DNA of 64,000 bases, from contig CP007444.1 in assembly GCA_000632805.1 (NCBI GenBank), positions 2,902,772 through 2,966,771 on the forward strand, in the 5' to 3' direction. The position numbers and the translations under genes were made by a program. The notes below the pieces were generated by a model. It did not search any database and was not told the DNA's origin. It saw only the letters and a list, made by a program, of their open reading frames with translations. The stretch is from Dyella jiangningensis (GTDB lineage: Bacteria; Pseudomonadota; Gammaproteobacteria; Xanthomonadales; Rhodanobacteraceae). Shown here piece after piece: positions 34,547-44,493 of the stretch; position 1 is the first letter of the stretch, and each line of letters begins with the position of its first letter.

Positions 34547-35863
34547 TCAGCGCTTGATTTCGTTCCTGTCCACGGCGCCGCCCTTCATCACGAAGCCCAC
34601 GTGCTCGAGCTGCGAAACATCCTTGATGGGGTCGCCACCCACGGCTATGAGGTCGGCGAAATAACCCGGCGCAACGGCACCCACCTTGCCCTTCATGTCG
34701 AGCAGGTCGGCGGCATTGACGGTGGCGGCCTGGATCGACTGCATCGGGGTCATGCCCCACTTGGTCATCACGGCGAACTGCTTGCCGTTCCAGCCGTGCG
34801 GATAGACGCCGGCATCGGTGCCGAAGGTCATCTTTTCGCCCGCCTTCACCGCGCGTTGGAAGTTCTCGCGCTGCAGGCGGCCGACCAGCTTCTCCTTCTC
34901 GACGGTGCTGGCCGGAAAACCCTTCTTGGCGTATTCGCTGAGGATGTAATCGTCGTTGTAGACGTCGAAATCGAGATAGGTGCCTTTCTGCTTGGCGAGC
35001 TTGAGGCCTTCATCGTCGATCATGCTGCTGTGCTCGACGGAATCGACGCCGGCGCGAATCGCCATCTTGATGGCTTCCGCGCCGTGCGCATGCGCAGCTA
35101 CCTTCCTGCCCCAGCGATGCGCTTCGTCCACGAGCGCATTCATTTCCTCTTGCGAGTACTGCGGCGCGCCCACCGAGCCTTCCGCGCTCAACACGCCCGC
35201 GCTGGCCATGAACTTGATGACGTCGGCGCCATTCTTCACGTTCTCGCGGATGCGGTGGCGGATGGCATCGACGCCATCGGCTACGCCGTCAATATCGTGG
35301 AACTGGATCCACGGCGAGAAACCCGTGGTGTCGTCGGCGTGACCGCCGGTGGCGCCCAGCGGCGGACCGGACACCAGCATGCGCGGACCCGGAATGTCGC
35401 CGCGATTGATGGCGTTGCGCAGGGCAACGTCCACGTAATCGCTGGCGCCGAGGTTGCGTACGGTGGTGAAGCCAGCATCCAGCGTACGCTTGGCGTAGAT
35501 GGGTGCAAGAATCGCCGAATCGATCGCGCTGCGCTTGAGAATGGCCTCGTAGTAATCGCCCTTCACCTCGTTCGGGTCACCGGTGAGGTGCACGTGGCAG
35601 TCGATCAGGCCCGGCAGCAACGTGGCGCCACCAAGATCGATCACATTGGCGCCCGCGGGCACCTGGCCGTCGTAGCGAACCTCCGTGATCTTGTCGCCCT
35701 CGATGACCACCACCGGATTGTCGCGCACGGCACCGGCCTGCGTATCGACCAGATGGGCAGCACGTACGACGGTCTTGGCCGGTACGGCCGGCGCGTCGTC
35801 CGCGAGGACAGCAGCGGAGCCGAGAGCCAGAGCAATGGCGGCGAACAGGGGCAGTGAACGCAT
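34547..35863 (-). CDS. Exported metal-dependent amidohydrolase (Xaa-Pro dipeptidase/imidazolonepropionase-like)
   Basis: A 438-residue amidohydrolase with signal peptide (1-21, ending VLA). The two-metal site is present: HVH in LIDCHVHLTG (about 89-91), the lysine in VIKFMAS expected to be carboxylated (about 217), H in KVAAHAHG and SVEHSS, and D in MTFGTDAGV. The length and motifs fit the group of exported prolidase-like amidohydrolases that cleave Xaa-Pro or N-acyl amino acids. GGAGATG precedes the ATG. Possible contribution to proline/hydroxyproline peptide use is speculative. Confidence 0.92.
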   Translation of the reverse strand: MRSLPLFAAIALALGSAAVLADDAPAVPAKTVVRAAHLVDTQAGAVRDNPVVVIEGDKITEVRYDGQVPAGANVIDLGGATLLPGLIDCHVHLTGDPNEVKGDYYEAILKRSAIDSAILAPIYAKRTLDAGFTTVRNLGASDYVDVALRNAINRGDIPGPRMLVSGPPLGATGGHADDTTGFSPWIQFHDIDGVADGVDAIRHRIRENVKNGADVIKFMASAGVLSAEGSVGAPQYSQEEMNALVDEAHRWGRKVAAHAHGAEAIKMAIRAGVDSVEHSSMIDDEGLKLAKQKGTYLDFDVYNDDYILSEYAKKGFPASTVEKEKLVGRLQRENFQRAVKAGEKMTFGTDAGVYPHGWNGKQFAVMTKWGMTPMQSIQAATVNAADLLDMKGKVGAVAPGYFADLIAVGGDPIKDVSQLEHVGFVMKGGAVDRNEIKR

Positions 35864-36189
35864 GGAAAAACATCTCCGTGGCGAGAAAGGCGTGGACGTT
35901 GCGGGCAGACAGCCCGAACGGTGCGCCCTGCGCCACGGTCATGCGATCTCCCCTCACCTCACCTTACGCGAATGGCGCCAGGCATGACACACGCCATTGG
36001 TCACGGAGGACGGCGATGCAGCTTTGCTGCACCGCATCGCCTCGGACCACACCACCCATACCCGGCTTGGCTGCACGGGCGACAATCTCCGCCATGCCAC
36101 GTGGTGGCAATCGCGGCGGAGGCGGATAATGCCTTCTCCCACGAATGAATCGTCGCCATCCGCTTCGACAATCCCTGCTGAGGTGTCCC
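35864..36189. other. Divergent intergenic region, no gene seen
   Basis: Lies between the divergent amidohydrolase and NTF2-like genes and should contain both promoters. The one structure I see is GGCGATGC (36012-36019) paired with GCATCGCC (36034-36041), with an inner GCAG-CTTTG-CTGC hairpin. No promoter hexamers stand out. Confidence 0.4.
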
Positions 36190-36657
36190 ATGGAGATCAG
36201 GCAACCGGTTCCTCCCTTCACGCGGGAAACCGCCATCCAGAAGGTACGCATGGCCGAGGATGCGTGGAATACGCGCGATCCCGAACGCGTATCCCTGGTC
36301 TATACCCTCGATACGCATTGGCGAAATCGGGCGGAATTTATCGATGGTCGCGAAGCGGTCAGGGCGTTCCTGGCACGCAAGTGGAATCGTGAACTCGACT
36401 ACCGTTTGATCAAGGAGCTGTGGGCCTTCGGCGGCAACCGCATCGCGGTGCGTTTTGCCTATGAGTGCCATGACGACTCCGGCCAGTGGTATCGCAGTTA
36501 CGGCAATGAGAACTGGGAGTTCAACGAGGCCGGCCTGATGGTCCACCGGTACGCGAGCATCAACGACTTGCCCATCGCCGAGTCGGCACGCAAATACCAC
36601 TGGCCGCTGGGCCGCCGTCCCGATGATCACCCAGGACTGAGCGAGCTGGGGCTCTGA
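36190..36657 (+). CDS. NTF2-like DUF1348 family protein
   Basis: A 155-residue nuclear-transport-factor-2-fold protein of the DUF1348 group. Landmarks: [20 protein letters not shown], the pocket strands [20 protein letters not shown] and [20 protein letters not shown], and [20 protein letters not shown]. The catalytic or binding activity is not known; the fold forms a cone-shaped pocket for small ligands. GAGG precedes the ATG at 36190. Monocistronic. Confidence 0.9.
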   Translation: MEIRQPVPPFTRETAIQKVRMAEDAWNTRDPERVSLVYTLDTHWRNRAEFIDGREAVRAFLARKWNRELDYRLIKELWAFGGNRIAVRFAYECHDDSGQWYRSYGNENWEFNEAGLMVHRYASINDLPIAESARKYHWPLGRRPDDHPGLSELGL

Positions 36658-36752
36658 GCCAGGTCGGCATTCGACACACGCCAACCCGCGGACGGTTGGA
36701 TGGCCATCGCGCGTCCGTTAGCATCCGGACACCTGGATCCGGAGCGAACGCC

Positions 36753-37664
36753 ATGAAGTGGACACTCCTCATTCTGCTTGCTGCCATGGCCCCTGTTCAC
36801 GCCGCGGCCGACGCACCGAGGACCACGGTGCACCCATGGTCGCCACCGGGCGTGTCGAGCGAGCTGTTTGAATCCCACGCGGCGTTCGATCCGCGTACAG
36901 GCGATCTCTACTTCGTGCGAAGTTCCAAATCGTTCTCGGGATGGCGCATCCTCACCTCGCGCTGCGACGGCACGGCATGGACCAAGCCCGTGCCGGCGCC
37001 GTTCGCCGCTGACGGCACCGAGGCCGATCCATGGTTCACGCCCGACGGCAAGCGTGTCTATTTCATCTCCACGCGGCTCACCGGAAGCCTGAAAAGCAAG
37101 GATCTCGACATCTGGCGCGCTGATCGCGGTGATGATGGAAGCTGGGGCAAGCCCGTGCGCCTGCCAGCGCCGGTGAATTCCGATCAAGCGGAGTGGTTTC
37201 CCCGGCTTTCACCGGATGGTTGGCTGTATTTCGGATCGAACCGGCCCGGTGGCTATGGCAAGAACGATATCTGGCGGGCTCGCGAAAACTCGCCAGGTCG
37301 CTGGACCATCGAAAATGCCGGCCCGGCCATCAACACCGCCGGTGACGAATACGAATCCTTGCCCTCACCCGATGGCAAGCGGTTGATCGTGAATGCGGAC
37401 GGCGGCCTTTACATGTCACACATGACATCGAACGGCTGGTCACCCCGCGTCAAGCTGGGCCCTGAAGTGAACGTCAATGGAAGCGAAATCGGCGCGGTGT
37501 TTTCGCCGAGCGGAAAGTCGCTGATGTTCGCCCGCGACACGGGCGAACCCATGTCTGGCGAATTCTTCGTATGGCAGCCACAAGGACCGGAGGCGTGGCC
37601 TCCCGCCTGCGGCACGCAGCGACGAGCGCAAGCCGGCGACGCCCACGCCGCGGCGCAACGCTGA
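36753..37664 (+). CDS. Exported TolB-like beta-propeller (WD40/PD40 repeats)
   Basis: A 303-residue protein with a signal peptide (MKWTLLILLAAMAPVHAAA) and repeated PD40 blades: HAAFDPRTGDLYFVRSS, DPWFTPDGKRVYFISTR, FPRLSPDGWLYFGSNRPGG, ESLPSPDGKRLIVNADGG, GAVFSPSGKSLMFARDTGE. Such propellers occur in TolB and in OmpA-linked proteins; here no other domain is present, suggesting a periplasmic binding or scaffold function. GGAG precedes the ATG at 36753. Convergent with the glycosyltransferase operon. Confidence 0.88.
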   Translation: MKWTLLILLAAMAPVHAAADAPRTTVHPWSPPGVSSELFESHAAFDPRTGDLYFVRSSKSFSGWRILTSRCDGTAWTKPVPAPFAADGTEADPWFTPDGKRVYFISTRLTGSLKSKDLDIWRADRGDDGSWGKPVRLPAPVNSDQAEWFPRLSPDGWLYFGSNRPGGYGKNDIWRARENSPGRWTIENAGPAINTAGDEYESLPSPDGKRLIVNADGGLYMSHMTSNGWSPRVKLGPEVNVNGSEIGAVFSPSGKSLMFARDTGEPMSGEFFVWQPQGPEAWPPACGTQRRAQAGDAHAAAQR

Positions 37665-37747
37665 CGTTCGACCGCACACGTGCACGTCAGCGAGCGAGCA
37701 GGCACGGCGAGCAAGGCAGCCTGCCATGCCTGTGTTTCCACAGTCCG

Positions 37748-38860
37748 CTATGTGGGTGCGTGCTGGTAGTGGTGCAGCGCTTCCTCGCCGTGGCGAAGCA
37801 GCAACTCGAAATCGCGCGCCACCGCCGCGTTGCTGAAGTGCTCTGCCACATGCGCGCGAGCAGCCGCGCCCATCTGGGCGCATAGCGACTCGTCGCACAA
37901 TGCAAGGATGCGGTCGCGCCATGCGGCGATGTTGCCCGGCTCGACCAGGAAACCCGTCACGCCGTCGACCATGGTCTCAGGCACGCCACCGATATGGCTG
38001 CCGAGCACAGGTACGCCGCAAGCCTGCGCCTCGATGGATACACGACCGAAGGTTTCAAGCTCCACGGAAGGAAATGCGAGGAACGAGAACGCCCGATGAT
38101 AGCGGGCCGTATCTGCCGTCCAGCCAGTGAAGTGGTGGCGCGTGGAAAGCCCGCTCTGGTCAGCCATGCGATGCAATGCCGACTCTTCCGGTCCGCTGCC
38201 CACCCAAAGGACGTGCAGGCGCGCATTGATGCGCATCGCCTCGTTGGCGGCCTGCATCAGCTGGGCGACGCCCTTGCCCCCGTGCATGCGACCAACAAAG
38301 CCCATGACGATGGCATCGTCATCGATGCCAAACTCACGCCGCACCTGGGCGCGACGCTGCGGATCGGGCTGGAACTCGTTGACGTCGACCGGGTTGTAGG
38401 AAATCCACACGCGGTCCGCGGGAACACCCCTGTCCAGATAAGCGTTACGCGCGAACTCCGACACCGCGATGAACCGATTTGCCAGGCGCGGTACGCAGTA
38501 TTCCGACAGCTTGCTCATGCGCGGGTTGCGATGCCTGAACAAAGCCACGGGTGTGTGCGTGAGTCGGCCGCTGGCGATCAACGGCCAGTACTCCTTGCCG
38601 AAGTTGCCGACCAGCCAGTCCGGCGAAAACTTCGCGATGCGATGCATGACGGCCGAATAGCCGCGCAGGTCGAAAACGTTGCGGAACGAACTGAACACCG
38701 TCGGCACGCCGGCCGCAGCCAGCCCCTCGCCGATCAGGCCCTTGCGCGAGACGATGCCCTCCACTTCGTGCCCCGCTTCGGCCATGGCCTTGGCTAGCGT
38801 GACGAAGTGCGTCGCTGCGCCCGTATTCTCCGGATTCGTGCCAACGAAGAGCAGCTTCAT
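37748..38860 (-). CDS. Glycosyltransferase family 4
   Basis: A 370-residue GT-B fold enzyme. The N-terminal domain starts MKLLFVGTNPENTGAATHFV with the glycine-rich acceptor loop; the donor domain holds VMGFVGRMHGGKGVAQLMQA and the E-x7-E motif in VELETFGRVSIEAQACGVPV, followed by GGVPETMVDG. It should transfer a sugar from a nucleotide-sugar to a glycan or lipid acceptor on the cytoplasmic side. The ATG overlaps the deacetylase stop by four bases (ATGA), so the two form an operon, probably for a surface polysaccharide. Confidence 0.94.
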   Translation of the reverse strand: MKLLFVGTNPENTGAATHFVTLAKAMAEAGHEVEGIVSRKGLIGEGLAAAGVPTVFSSFRNVFDLRGYSAVMHRIAKFSPDWLVGNFGKEYWPLIASGRLTHTPVALFRHRNPRMSKLSEYCVPRLANRFIAVSEFARNAYLDRGVPADRVWISYNPVDVNEFQPDPQRRAQVRREFGIDDDAIVMGFVGRMHGGKGVAQLMQAANEAMRINARLHVLWVGSGPEESALHRMADQSGLSTRHHFTGWTADTARYHRAFSFLAFPSVELETFGRVSIEAQACGVPVLGSHIGGVPETMVDGVTGFLVEPGNIAAWRDRILALCDESLCAQMGAAARAHVAEHFSNAAVARDFELLLRHGEEALHHYQHAPT

Positions 38861-39582
38861 GAGCGCTTGTCCTCATAGCCGCTCAACACCTTGGCAGCGA
38901 CCTGGGGGAGCACGTGGTGACGCGCCACCTGGATCCGCGGCAGGCGCATGAGATCGGTGGATGGCGCTGCCTCCGCCCGGCCGCGATGCGTCGTGGTGGC
39001 GGCGTCGAATCCTGCCTCTCGCACGGTATCCACGGCACGATCGTCGTGATCGCCGTACGGATAGCAGAACTGAGTGATGCGCGTACCGAGACGATCCTCC
39101 AGCTCGGCCTTGCAACCCTGGATCTCATCACGCTGCTGCTGCGGGTCACATTGGCTCAGGCGCACGTGTGTACGCGTATGGGCACCCACCTCCATGCCGC
39201 CGCGTTGCCAGGCGCGAAGCTGGTCGATCGACATCATGGGCTTGCGCACGCCGAGGCGATCGGCGTCCCACACGTTGTACTGGCCGACCAGGCTGCTTAC
39301 GACATAACAGGTGGCCGTGAAGCCATGCCGCTGCAACGCGGGCATCGCCGACTCGAGGTTGTCCACGTAACCATCGTCCAGCGTGATGACGGCAATGCGG
39401 CCTTCCTTTTCGCCACGCAGATACGGCATCGCGTCCGCCATCGACACGCCGCGATAGCCGAACATCTTCAACATGCCCAACTGCCGCGCAAAAGATGCGG
39501 GTGATACGTACAGGCTTCGATACACGCGCACGTCCTGGGGAACACGCGCGATGTTGTGGTACATGAGGATCGGAATTCTCAC
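38857..39582 (-). CDS. Polysaccharide deacetylase (NodB/CE4)
   Basis: A 241-residue NodB-domain protein. Motif 1 is VITLDDGY with the catalytic and metal aspartates, motif 2 GAHTRTHVRL supplies two metal histidines, motif 3 is CYPYG. MYHNI at the N-terminus is the pattern of this subgroup of CE4-like enzymes. No signal peptide, so it acts on cytoplasmic or lipid-linked precursors. The start is a GTG at 39582 without an obvious ribosome-binding site. First gene of the two-gene glycan operon. Confidence 0.92.
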   Translation of the reverse strand: MRIPILMYHNIARVPQDVRVYRSLYVSPASFARQLGMLKMFGYRGVSMADAMPYLRGEKEGRIAVITLDDGYVDNLESAMPALQRHGFTATCYVVSSLVGQYNVWDADRLGVRKPMMSIDQLRAWQRGGMEVGAHTRTHVRLSQCDPQQQRDEIQGCKAELEDRLGTRITQFCYPYGDHDDRAVDTVREAGFDAATTTHRGRAEAAPSTDLMRLPRIQVARHHVLPQVAAKVLSGYEDKRS

Positions 39583-40205
39583 CAGCGTCTCTATGGATAA
39601 GGCATCTGGTGAAGCATTGTTAGGACGCAGTCCCGTAAGGCAAGGCGAAAAGCCCGAAATTTCGGTGGAATTTTCCTCTTGTCTGTCCGTTTCGAAATTA
39701 CTCGCGTCGAAACTGTCGACATGCTTTCATCGCATTCGACTTCTTTAGCTTCGCGTAATCTTCGACGCCACGGACAGCGACTTGGCGGTCAGCCTGCACC
39801 CGCCCACCAGGCTTTCACCAAGCTGTCATTTTCAGGCCGGGGCAAGTTCGTCGGACAACGAGCGCCAGGCGTATAGACGTCCATCTGGAATGGACGCCTT
39901 GATCCCGCGACGATGGTTGTGCGCGATAGTCGGCCGTCGCATTCGTGTACCGCCACCGCACGACACAGAGCCGACTCGCAATCTGTAGCCACGCGCATAC
40001 GCCGCGAAAACGAGCGTCGAAATTCTGGTGCGAGCCGCGAGCGGGCGAATCGCTTGGAGGGCGTTACTTCCCCGCCAGCGCGACCCTTACATCGCCTTTC
40101 GACGGGAAAGCAACCGGCGACTGGAGAACCGCGCGGCCACACCCGCTTGGGCGAGCCCTGTCATCGCAGAGATTGCCGAGGTGTCGAGAACGCCCTCGGC
40201 CCGCC
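39583..40205. other. 623-base intergenic region, no gene seen
   Basis: Upstream region of the deacetylase-glycosyltransferase operon and downstream of the LigT-like gene. It is AT-richer between 39640 and 39760 than its surroundings and holds a perfect 12-base palindrome CCGAAATTTCGG (39654-39665) about 75 bases before the deacetylase start. I find no protein-coding frame with plausible composition and no tRNA. A small RNA cannot be excluded. Confidence 0.4.
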
Positions 40206-40796
40206 CTATCGCAAGGGCCAGCGCCCGATGATGTCGTGCCTATGCTTGCCCACATGGCTGCGGACCAGCACGAACTCATCCACATGCCACTCCACGACTT
40301 CATCCGGGCGGCACGGCGATGCGATGTCGTCGGCATAGAAGAGCGTGACATGGGGCGCCAGCGTGCCTCCGTCCCAGCCAAATCCATGCTTGAACAGCGC
40401 CGTGCCAATGTCGTCCTTGAGGGACTGCACATGCGTGCTGCTCGTCGCATCGCTGCGCAGTACGAGGCATGCCTGCTCGAATCCGCCGTTGAAGGTGCCG
40501 AAGTCGTCCAGGCACAGGGCGAAGGCAGAGGCCCTCACTTCAGCGCCGGCACGTTGAAGCGACGGCTCGAAAGGCGCGCGGAGTCGCTTCAGAGTTTTCG
40601 GCGCGCACAGTGAGAGGTGCAACCGGTCATCGTCGACGCGTGAAGGCCTGCCAGGACGCAGGGCGCGAATCGCCGACTCGCGCCTTTCTCCGATTTGCCT
40701 TTGTGCGCGTCCACTCGGCATCAGGGCGAAGAAGTACGCGCAACCTGGCTCCAGCCCCTCGTCGCCCGAGCGTCCGAACAGATCACCACCGTCCAC
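40206..40796 (-). CDS. 2'-5' RNA ligase/LigT-like 2H phosphoesterase
   Basis: A 196-residue 2H-family protein. The two catalytic motifs are H60-L-S62 in RLHLSLCAP and H149-V-T151 in APHVTLFYAD; CAYFFALMPSGRAQ before the first motif is also typical. 2H proteins hydrolyse or form 2',5'- or 2',3'-cyclic phosphoester bonds in RNA fragments or nucleotides. The GTG at 40796 has AAGGG about eight bases upstream and lies ten bases after the icmF stop, so the gene is probably co-transcribed with icmF, a pairing with no obvious metabolic logic. Confidence 0.88.
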   Translation of the reverse strand: MDGGDLFGRSGDEGLEPGCAYFFALMPSGRAQRQIGERRESAIRALRPGRPSRVDDDRLHLSLCAPKTLKRLRAPFEPSLQRAGAEVRASAFALCLDDFGTFNGGFEQACLVLRSDATSSTHVQSLKDDIGTALFKHGFGWDGGTLAPHVTLFYADDIASPCRPDEVVEWHVDEFVLVRSHVGKHRHDIIGRWPLR

Positions 40797-40806
40797 GCGC
40801 CGGCCC

Positions 40807-43800
40807 TTACATGTTGCGGCGATACTCGCCGCCCACGTCATACAACGCGTGGCTGATCTGGCCCAGCGAGTTGTACTTCACCGCTTCCATGAGCTGCTCG
40901 AAGACGTTCTTGCGGTCGCGCGCCGTACTCTGCAGGGTCTTCAGGCTCTCCGGGGCGAGGCCGTTGCGGGCCTTGCCGAACGCGAGCACGTTGTCGATCT
41001 GCTGGCCCTTCTCGCCTTCCGTGGAACGAATGAGTTCGATCTCGGTGGCGATCTCGCCGCCATGATCCTTCGGCAGGAAGGTGTTCACGCCGATCAGTGG
41101 CAGGCTGCCGTCGTGTTTCTTCTGCTCGTAGTACATCGACTCTTCCTGGATCTTGCCGCGCTGGTACATGGTATCCATCGCACCAAGCACGCCCCCGCGC
41201 TCGCTGATCGCCTCGAACTCCTTGTACACGGCCTCTTCCACGATATCGGTGAGCGCATCGACGATGTGGCTGCCTTGCCATGGGTTCTCGTTGAAGTTGA
41301 GGCCCAGTTCCTTGTTGATGATCATCTGGATCGCCACCGCACGACGCACACTCTCTTCCGTCGGCGTGGTGATCGCTTCGTCGTACGCGTTGGTGTGCAG
41401 GCTGTTGCAGTTGTCGAACAGCGCGTACAACGCCTGCAGCGTGGTGCGGATGTCGTTGAACTGGATCTCCTGCGCGTGCAGCGAACGGCCGGAGGTCTGG
41501 ATGTGGTACTTCATCATCTGGCTGCGCGCGCTGGCGCCGTAGCGCTCGCGCATCGCACGCGCCCATATGCGGCGTGCCACGCGGCCGATCACGGTGTATT
41601 CCGGATCCATGCCGTTGGAGAAGAAGAACGACAGGTTCGGCGCGAAGTCATCGATCTTCATGCCACGCGCCAGGTAGTACTCCACGATGGTGAAGCCGTT
41701 GCTGAGCGTGAAGGCGAGCTGGCTGATCGGGTTCGCGCCTGCCTCGGCGATGTGATAGCCGGAGATCGATACCGAGTAGAAGTTGCGCACCTTGTGATCG
41801 ACGAAGTACTGCTGGATGTCGCCCATCATGCGCAGTGCGAACTCGGTGGAGAAGATGCAGGTGTTCTGCGCCTGGTCTTCCTTGAGGATGTCCGCCTGCA
41901 CGGTGCCGCGCACGGTCTGCAGAGTGTCTTCCTTGATGCGCGCATAGGTTTCCGCGTCCACCAGCTGGTCGCCGGTGACGCCGAGCAGGCCAAGGCCCAG
42001 GCCCTCGTTGCCCTTGGGCAGGTCGCCCGAGTACTGCGGACGGCCATTCGGGTACAGCGTGGCGATCTTCTTCTCGGCGGCGGCCCAGCGTGCCGAGTCT
42101 TCCTTCAGATGCTTTTCGACGTTCTGGTCGATCGCGGTGTTCATGAACATCGCGAGGATGATCGGTGCCGGACCGTTGATGGTCATCGACACCGAGCTGC
42201 TCGGCGCGCTCAGGTCGAAGCCGGAATACAGCTTCTTCATGTCGTCCAGCGTGGCGATGTTGACGCCGGAGTTGCCGATCTTGCCGTAGATGTCGGGCCG
42301 CGGCGCCGGATCTTCGCCATACAGCGTCACCGAGTCGAACGCGGTGGACAGGCGCGTGGCCGCACCACCCTGGCTGAGGTAATGGAAGCGGCGATTGGTG
42401 CGCTCGGGCGTGCCCTCGCCCGCGAACATGCGGGTCGGGTCCTCGCCGGTGCGGCGGTACGGATAGACGCCGCCGGTATACGGGTAGTAGCCGGGCAGGT
42501 TCTCGCGCATCAGGAAGCGCAGCTGGTCGCCCCAGTCCTTGGTCTTGGGCGGCGCGACCTTCGGGATCTTCTGGTGGCTGAGCGACTCGCGGTAGTTCTC
42601 CACGCGGATGACCTTGTCGCGCACCTTGTATTCGTTGACCTCGTCGGTCACCGATTTGTAGCGCTTGGGCCAGTCGTGCAGCAGGTGGATGGCCTCATGG
42701 CTCAACTCCTTGATCGCCGCGTTGTAGCGCTGGCGCAGCGTGAGCATGGTGCGGTCGGCGCCTTCCTCGTGCAGCACGTCGGATTCGTAGCGCGCCAGTT
42801 CGCGCGGCAGGTGCGTATCGCCCAGTTCCTTCAGCGACTCGTAGTAGTGCTGCGCCTTGCTGGCGAACTCGGCTTCACGCTCGATTTCCTTGTTGATGCC
42901 GCGACCCTGTTCGGCGATCTCTGCGAGATAGCGCACGCGCGCACCCGGGATCAGCACGGTGGCGCGCGGTTCCTTCAACGTGGTGTCGAGGTTAGGCGAC
43001 CACTTCTCCGCTGGCAGGCTGAGCTTGTCGCGCAGCAGGCGACAGAGGTTGGTGAACATCCAGGTCACGCCCGGATCGTTGAACTGGCTGGCGATGGTCG
43101 GGAATACCGGCACCTGCTCATCGGTGAGCGTGAACGCGGTGCGGTTGCGCTTCCACTGCTTGCGCACGTCGCGCAGCGCGTCTTCCGCGCCACGCTTGTC
43201 GAACTTGTTGAGCACAACCAGCTCGGCGAAGTCGAGCATGTCGATCTTCTCAAGCTGGCTGGCCGCACCGTAGTCGCTGGTCATCACATAGGTGGGAAAA
43301 TCCACCAGATCCACGATTTCCGAGTCGCTCTGGCCGATGCCGGCGGTTTCGACGATGACCAGGTCGTACGGCTGTGCCTTGAGGAAATCGATGCAGTCGC
43401 GCAGCACCGCGCTGGTGGCGGCGTGCTGGCGGCGCGTGGCCATCGAGCGCATGTAGACGCGATGGCTGCGCAGCGAGTTCATGCGGATGCGGTCGCCCAG
43501 CAGCGCGCCGCCGCTGCGGCGACGCGTCGGGTCGACGGCGAGCACGGCGATGCGCATCTCGGGGAACGCGTGCAGGAAGCGCAGCAGCAGTTCATCCACC
43601 ACGGAAGACTTGCCCGCGCCGCCGGTACCGGTCACGCCGAGCACCGGCGTCTGCTTGCCGGCCATCTTCCACTGCTTGCGCAGGTGTTCCAGTTCGGCTT
43701 CCGGCATCTCGCCCTCTTCCAGCGAAGAGAGCACGTGGCCAACGGCGATTTCGTCGTCGATGTTCACCAACGGGTTGACCACGCCCGACGGTGCGTCCTT

Positions 43801-44274
43801 CGCGCGCTTCACCGCGGCGGCGCGGGTGCGCTTCATGACGTCTTCGATCATCTCGGTAAGACCGAGCTTCATGCCGTCGTTGGGATGATAGATGCGCTCG
43901 ACGCCGTACGCCTGCAGCTCGCGGATTTCTTCCGGCGTGATGGTACCGCCACCGCCGCCGAACACGCGGATGTGCGATGCATTGTGCTCCTTGAGCATGT
44001 CGACCATGTACTTGAAGTACTCGACGTGGCCACCCTGGTACGACGACAGCGCGATGGCATCGGCGTCTTCCTGCAGCGCGGCGCGCACGACGTCTTCCAC
44101 CGAACGGTTGTGGCCGAGATGGATGACCTCCGCGCCCTGCGACTGGATGATGCGTCGCATGATGTTGATGGCCGCGTCGTGGCCGTCGAACAGGCTGGCG
44201 GCGGTGACGAAACGCAACGGGCGGGTTTCCGCCTGGGCGGCGCTGGCGGGAACGTGCTGGGCGGGGGAACTCAT
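40807..44274 (-). CDS. icmF: Fused isobutyryl-CoA mutase IcmF (B12-dependent)
   Basis: A 1155-residue fusion: B12-binding domain (about 20-150, [10 protein letters not shown] with the cobalt ligand H32), MeaB-like GTPase chaperone (about 205-430, P-loop [12 protein letters not shown] 213-224, switch [20 protein letters not shown] 356-359), linker, and the mutase barrel (about 560-1155). The enzyme interconverts isobutyryl-CoA and n-butyryl-CoA. Two specificity positions are IcmF-like, not methylmalonyl-CoA mutase-like: F617 in TRMFAGEG where MCM has tyrosine, and Q804 in QAQNTCIF where MCM has arginine. Automatic labels of methylmalonyl-CoA mutase would be wrong. Monocistronic or with the downstream LigT-like gene. 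Confidence 0.96.
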   Translation of the reverse strand: MSSPAQHVPASAAQAETRPLRFVTAASLFDGHDAAINIMRRIIQSQGAEVIHLGHNRSVEDVVRAALQEDADAIALSSYQGGHVEYFKYMVDMLKEHNASHIRVFGGGGGTITPEEIRELQAYGVERIYHPNDGMKLGLTEMIEDVMKRTRAAAVKRAKDAPSGVVNPLVNIDDEIAVGHVLSSLEEGEMPEAELEHLRKQWKMAGKQTPVLGVTGTGGAGKSSVVDELLLRFLHAFPEMRIAVLAVDPTRRRSGGALLGDRIRMNSLRSHRVYMRSMATRRQHAATSAVLRDCIDFLKAQPYDLVIVETAGIGQSDSEIVDLVDFPTYVMTSDYGAASQLEKIDMLDFAELVVLNKFDKRGAEDALRDVRKQWKRNRTAFTLTDEQVPVFPTIASQFNDPGVTWMFTNLCRLLRDKLSLPAEKWSPNLDTTLKEPRATVLIPGARVRYLAEIAEQGRGINKEIEREAEFASKAQHYYESLKELGDTHLPRELARYESDVLHEEGADRTMLTLRQRYNAAIKELSHEAIHLLHDWPKRYKSVTDEVNEYKVRDKVIRVENYRESLSHQKIPKVAPPKTKDWGDQLRFLMRENLPGYYPYTGGVYPYRRTGEDPTRMFAGEGTPERTNRRFHYLSQGGAATRLSTAFDSVTLYGEDPAPRPDIYGKIGNSGVNIATLDDMKKLYSGFDLSAPSSSVSMTINGPAPIILAMFMNTAIDQNVEKHLKEDSARWAAAEKKIATLYPNGRPQYSGDLPKGNEGLGLGLLGVTGDQLVDAETYARIKEDTLQTVRGTVQADILKEDQAQNTCIFSTEFALRMMGDIQQYFVDHKVRNFYSVSISGYHIAEAGANPISQLAFTLSNGFTIVEYYLARGMKIDDFAPNLSFFFSNGMDPEYTVIGRVARRIWARAMRERYGASARSQMMKYHIQTSGRSLHAQEIQFNDIRTTLQALYALFDNCNSLHTNAYDEAITTPTEESVRRAVAIQMIINKELGLNFNENPWQGSHIVDALTDIVEEAVYKEFEAISERGGVLGAMDTMYQRGKIQEESMYYEQKKHDGSLPLIGVNTFLPKDHGGEIATEIELIRSTEGEKGQQIDNVLAFGKARNGLAPESLKTLQSTARDRKNVFEQLMEAVKYNSLGQISHALYDVGGEYRRNM

Positions 44275-44421
44275 GGGGACTCCGAAAACGGCGTAACGGC
44301 AATCCCCTATTTTAGGGGATGGTTACGTTTGGAACATGTTGCGGCGCGAAGAAGGGCTGATTTGCAGTGGTTTTCGCGGGTTTGGGCGAAGACCGTGCGG
44401 AGGGGTATCGTCGCTTCCGCG

Positions 44422-44487
44422 GTCGCGCACAGGGTGCGCTCCCACAACGGAGCCGCGCTCACTGTGGGAGCGCACCCTGTGCGCGAC
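44422..44487. repeat. Inverted pair of a 25-bp repeat (REP-like)
   Basis: The unit at 44422-44446 and the unit at 44463-44487 are perfect 25-base reverse complements with a 16-base loop. Each unit itself contains the small palindrome GCGCAC-N3-GTGCGC. The same unit occurs as a second inverted pair at 55278-55359, so this is a dispersed element. It lies between the convergently/tail-arranged icmF promoter side and the hydrolase gene end, and may also stop transcription. Confidence 0.8.
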
Positions 44488-44493
44488 AAACGC

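Noticed and set aside
39583..40205. Small open frames such as 39789-40142 (minus) and 39945-40613 (plus)
   Set aside because: Arginine- and proline-rich shadow composition, no ribosome-binding site and overlap with the LigT-like gene or palindromic sequence.
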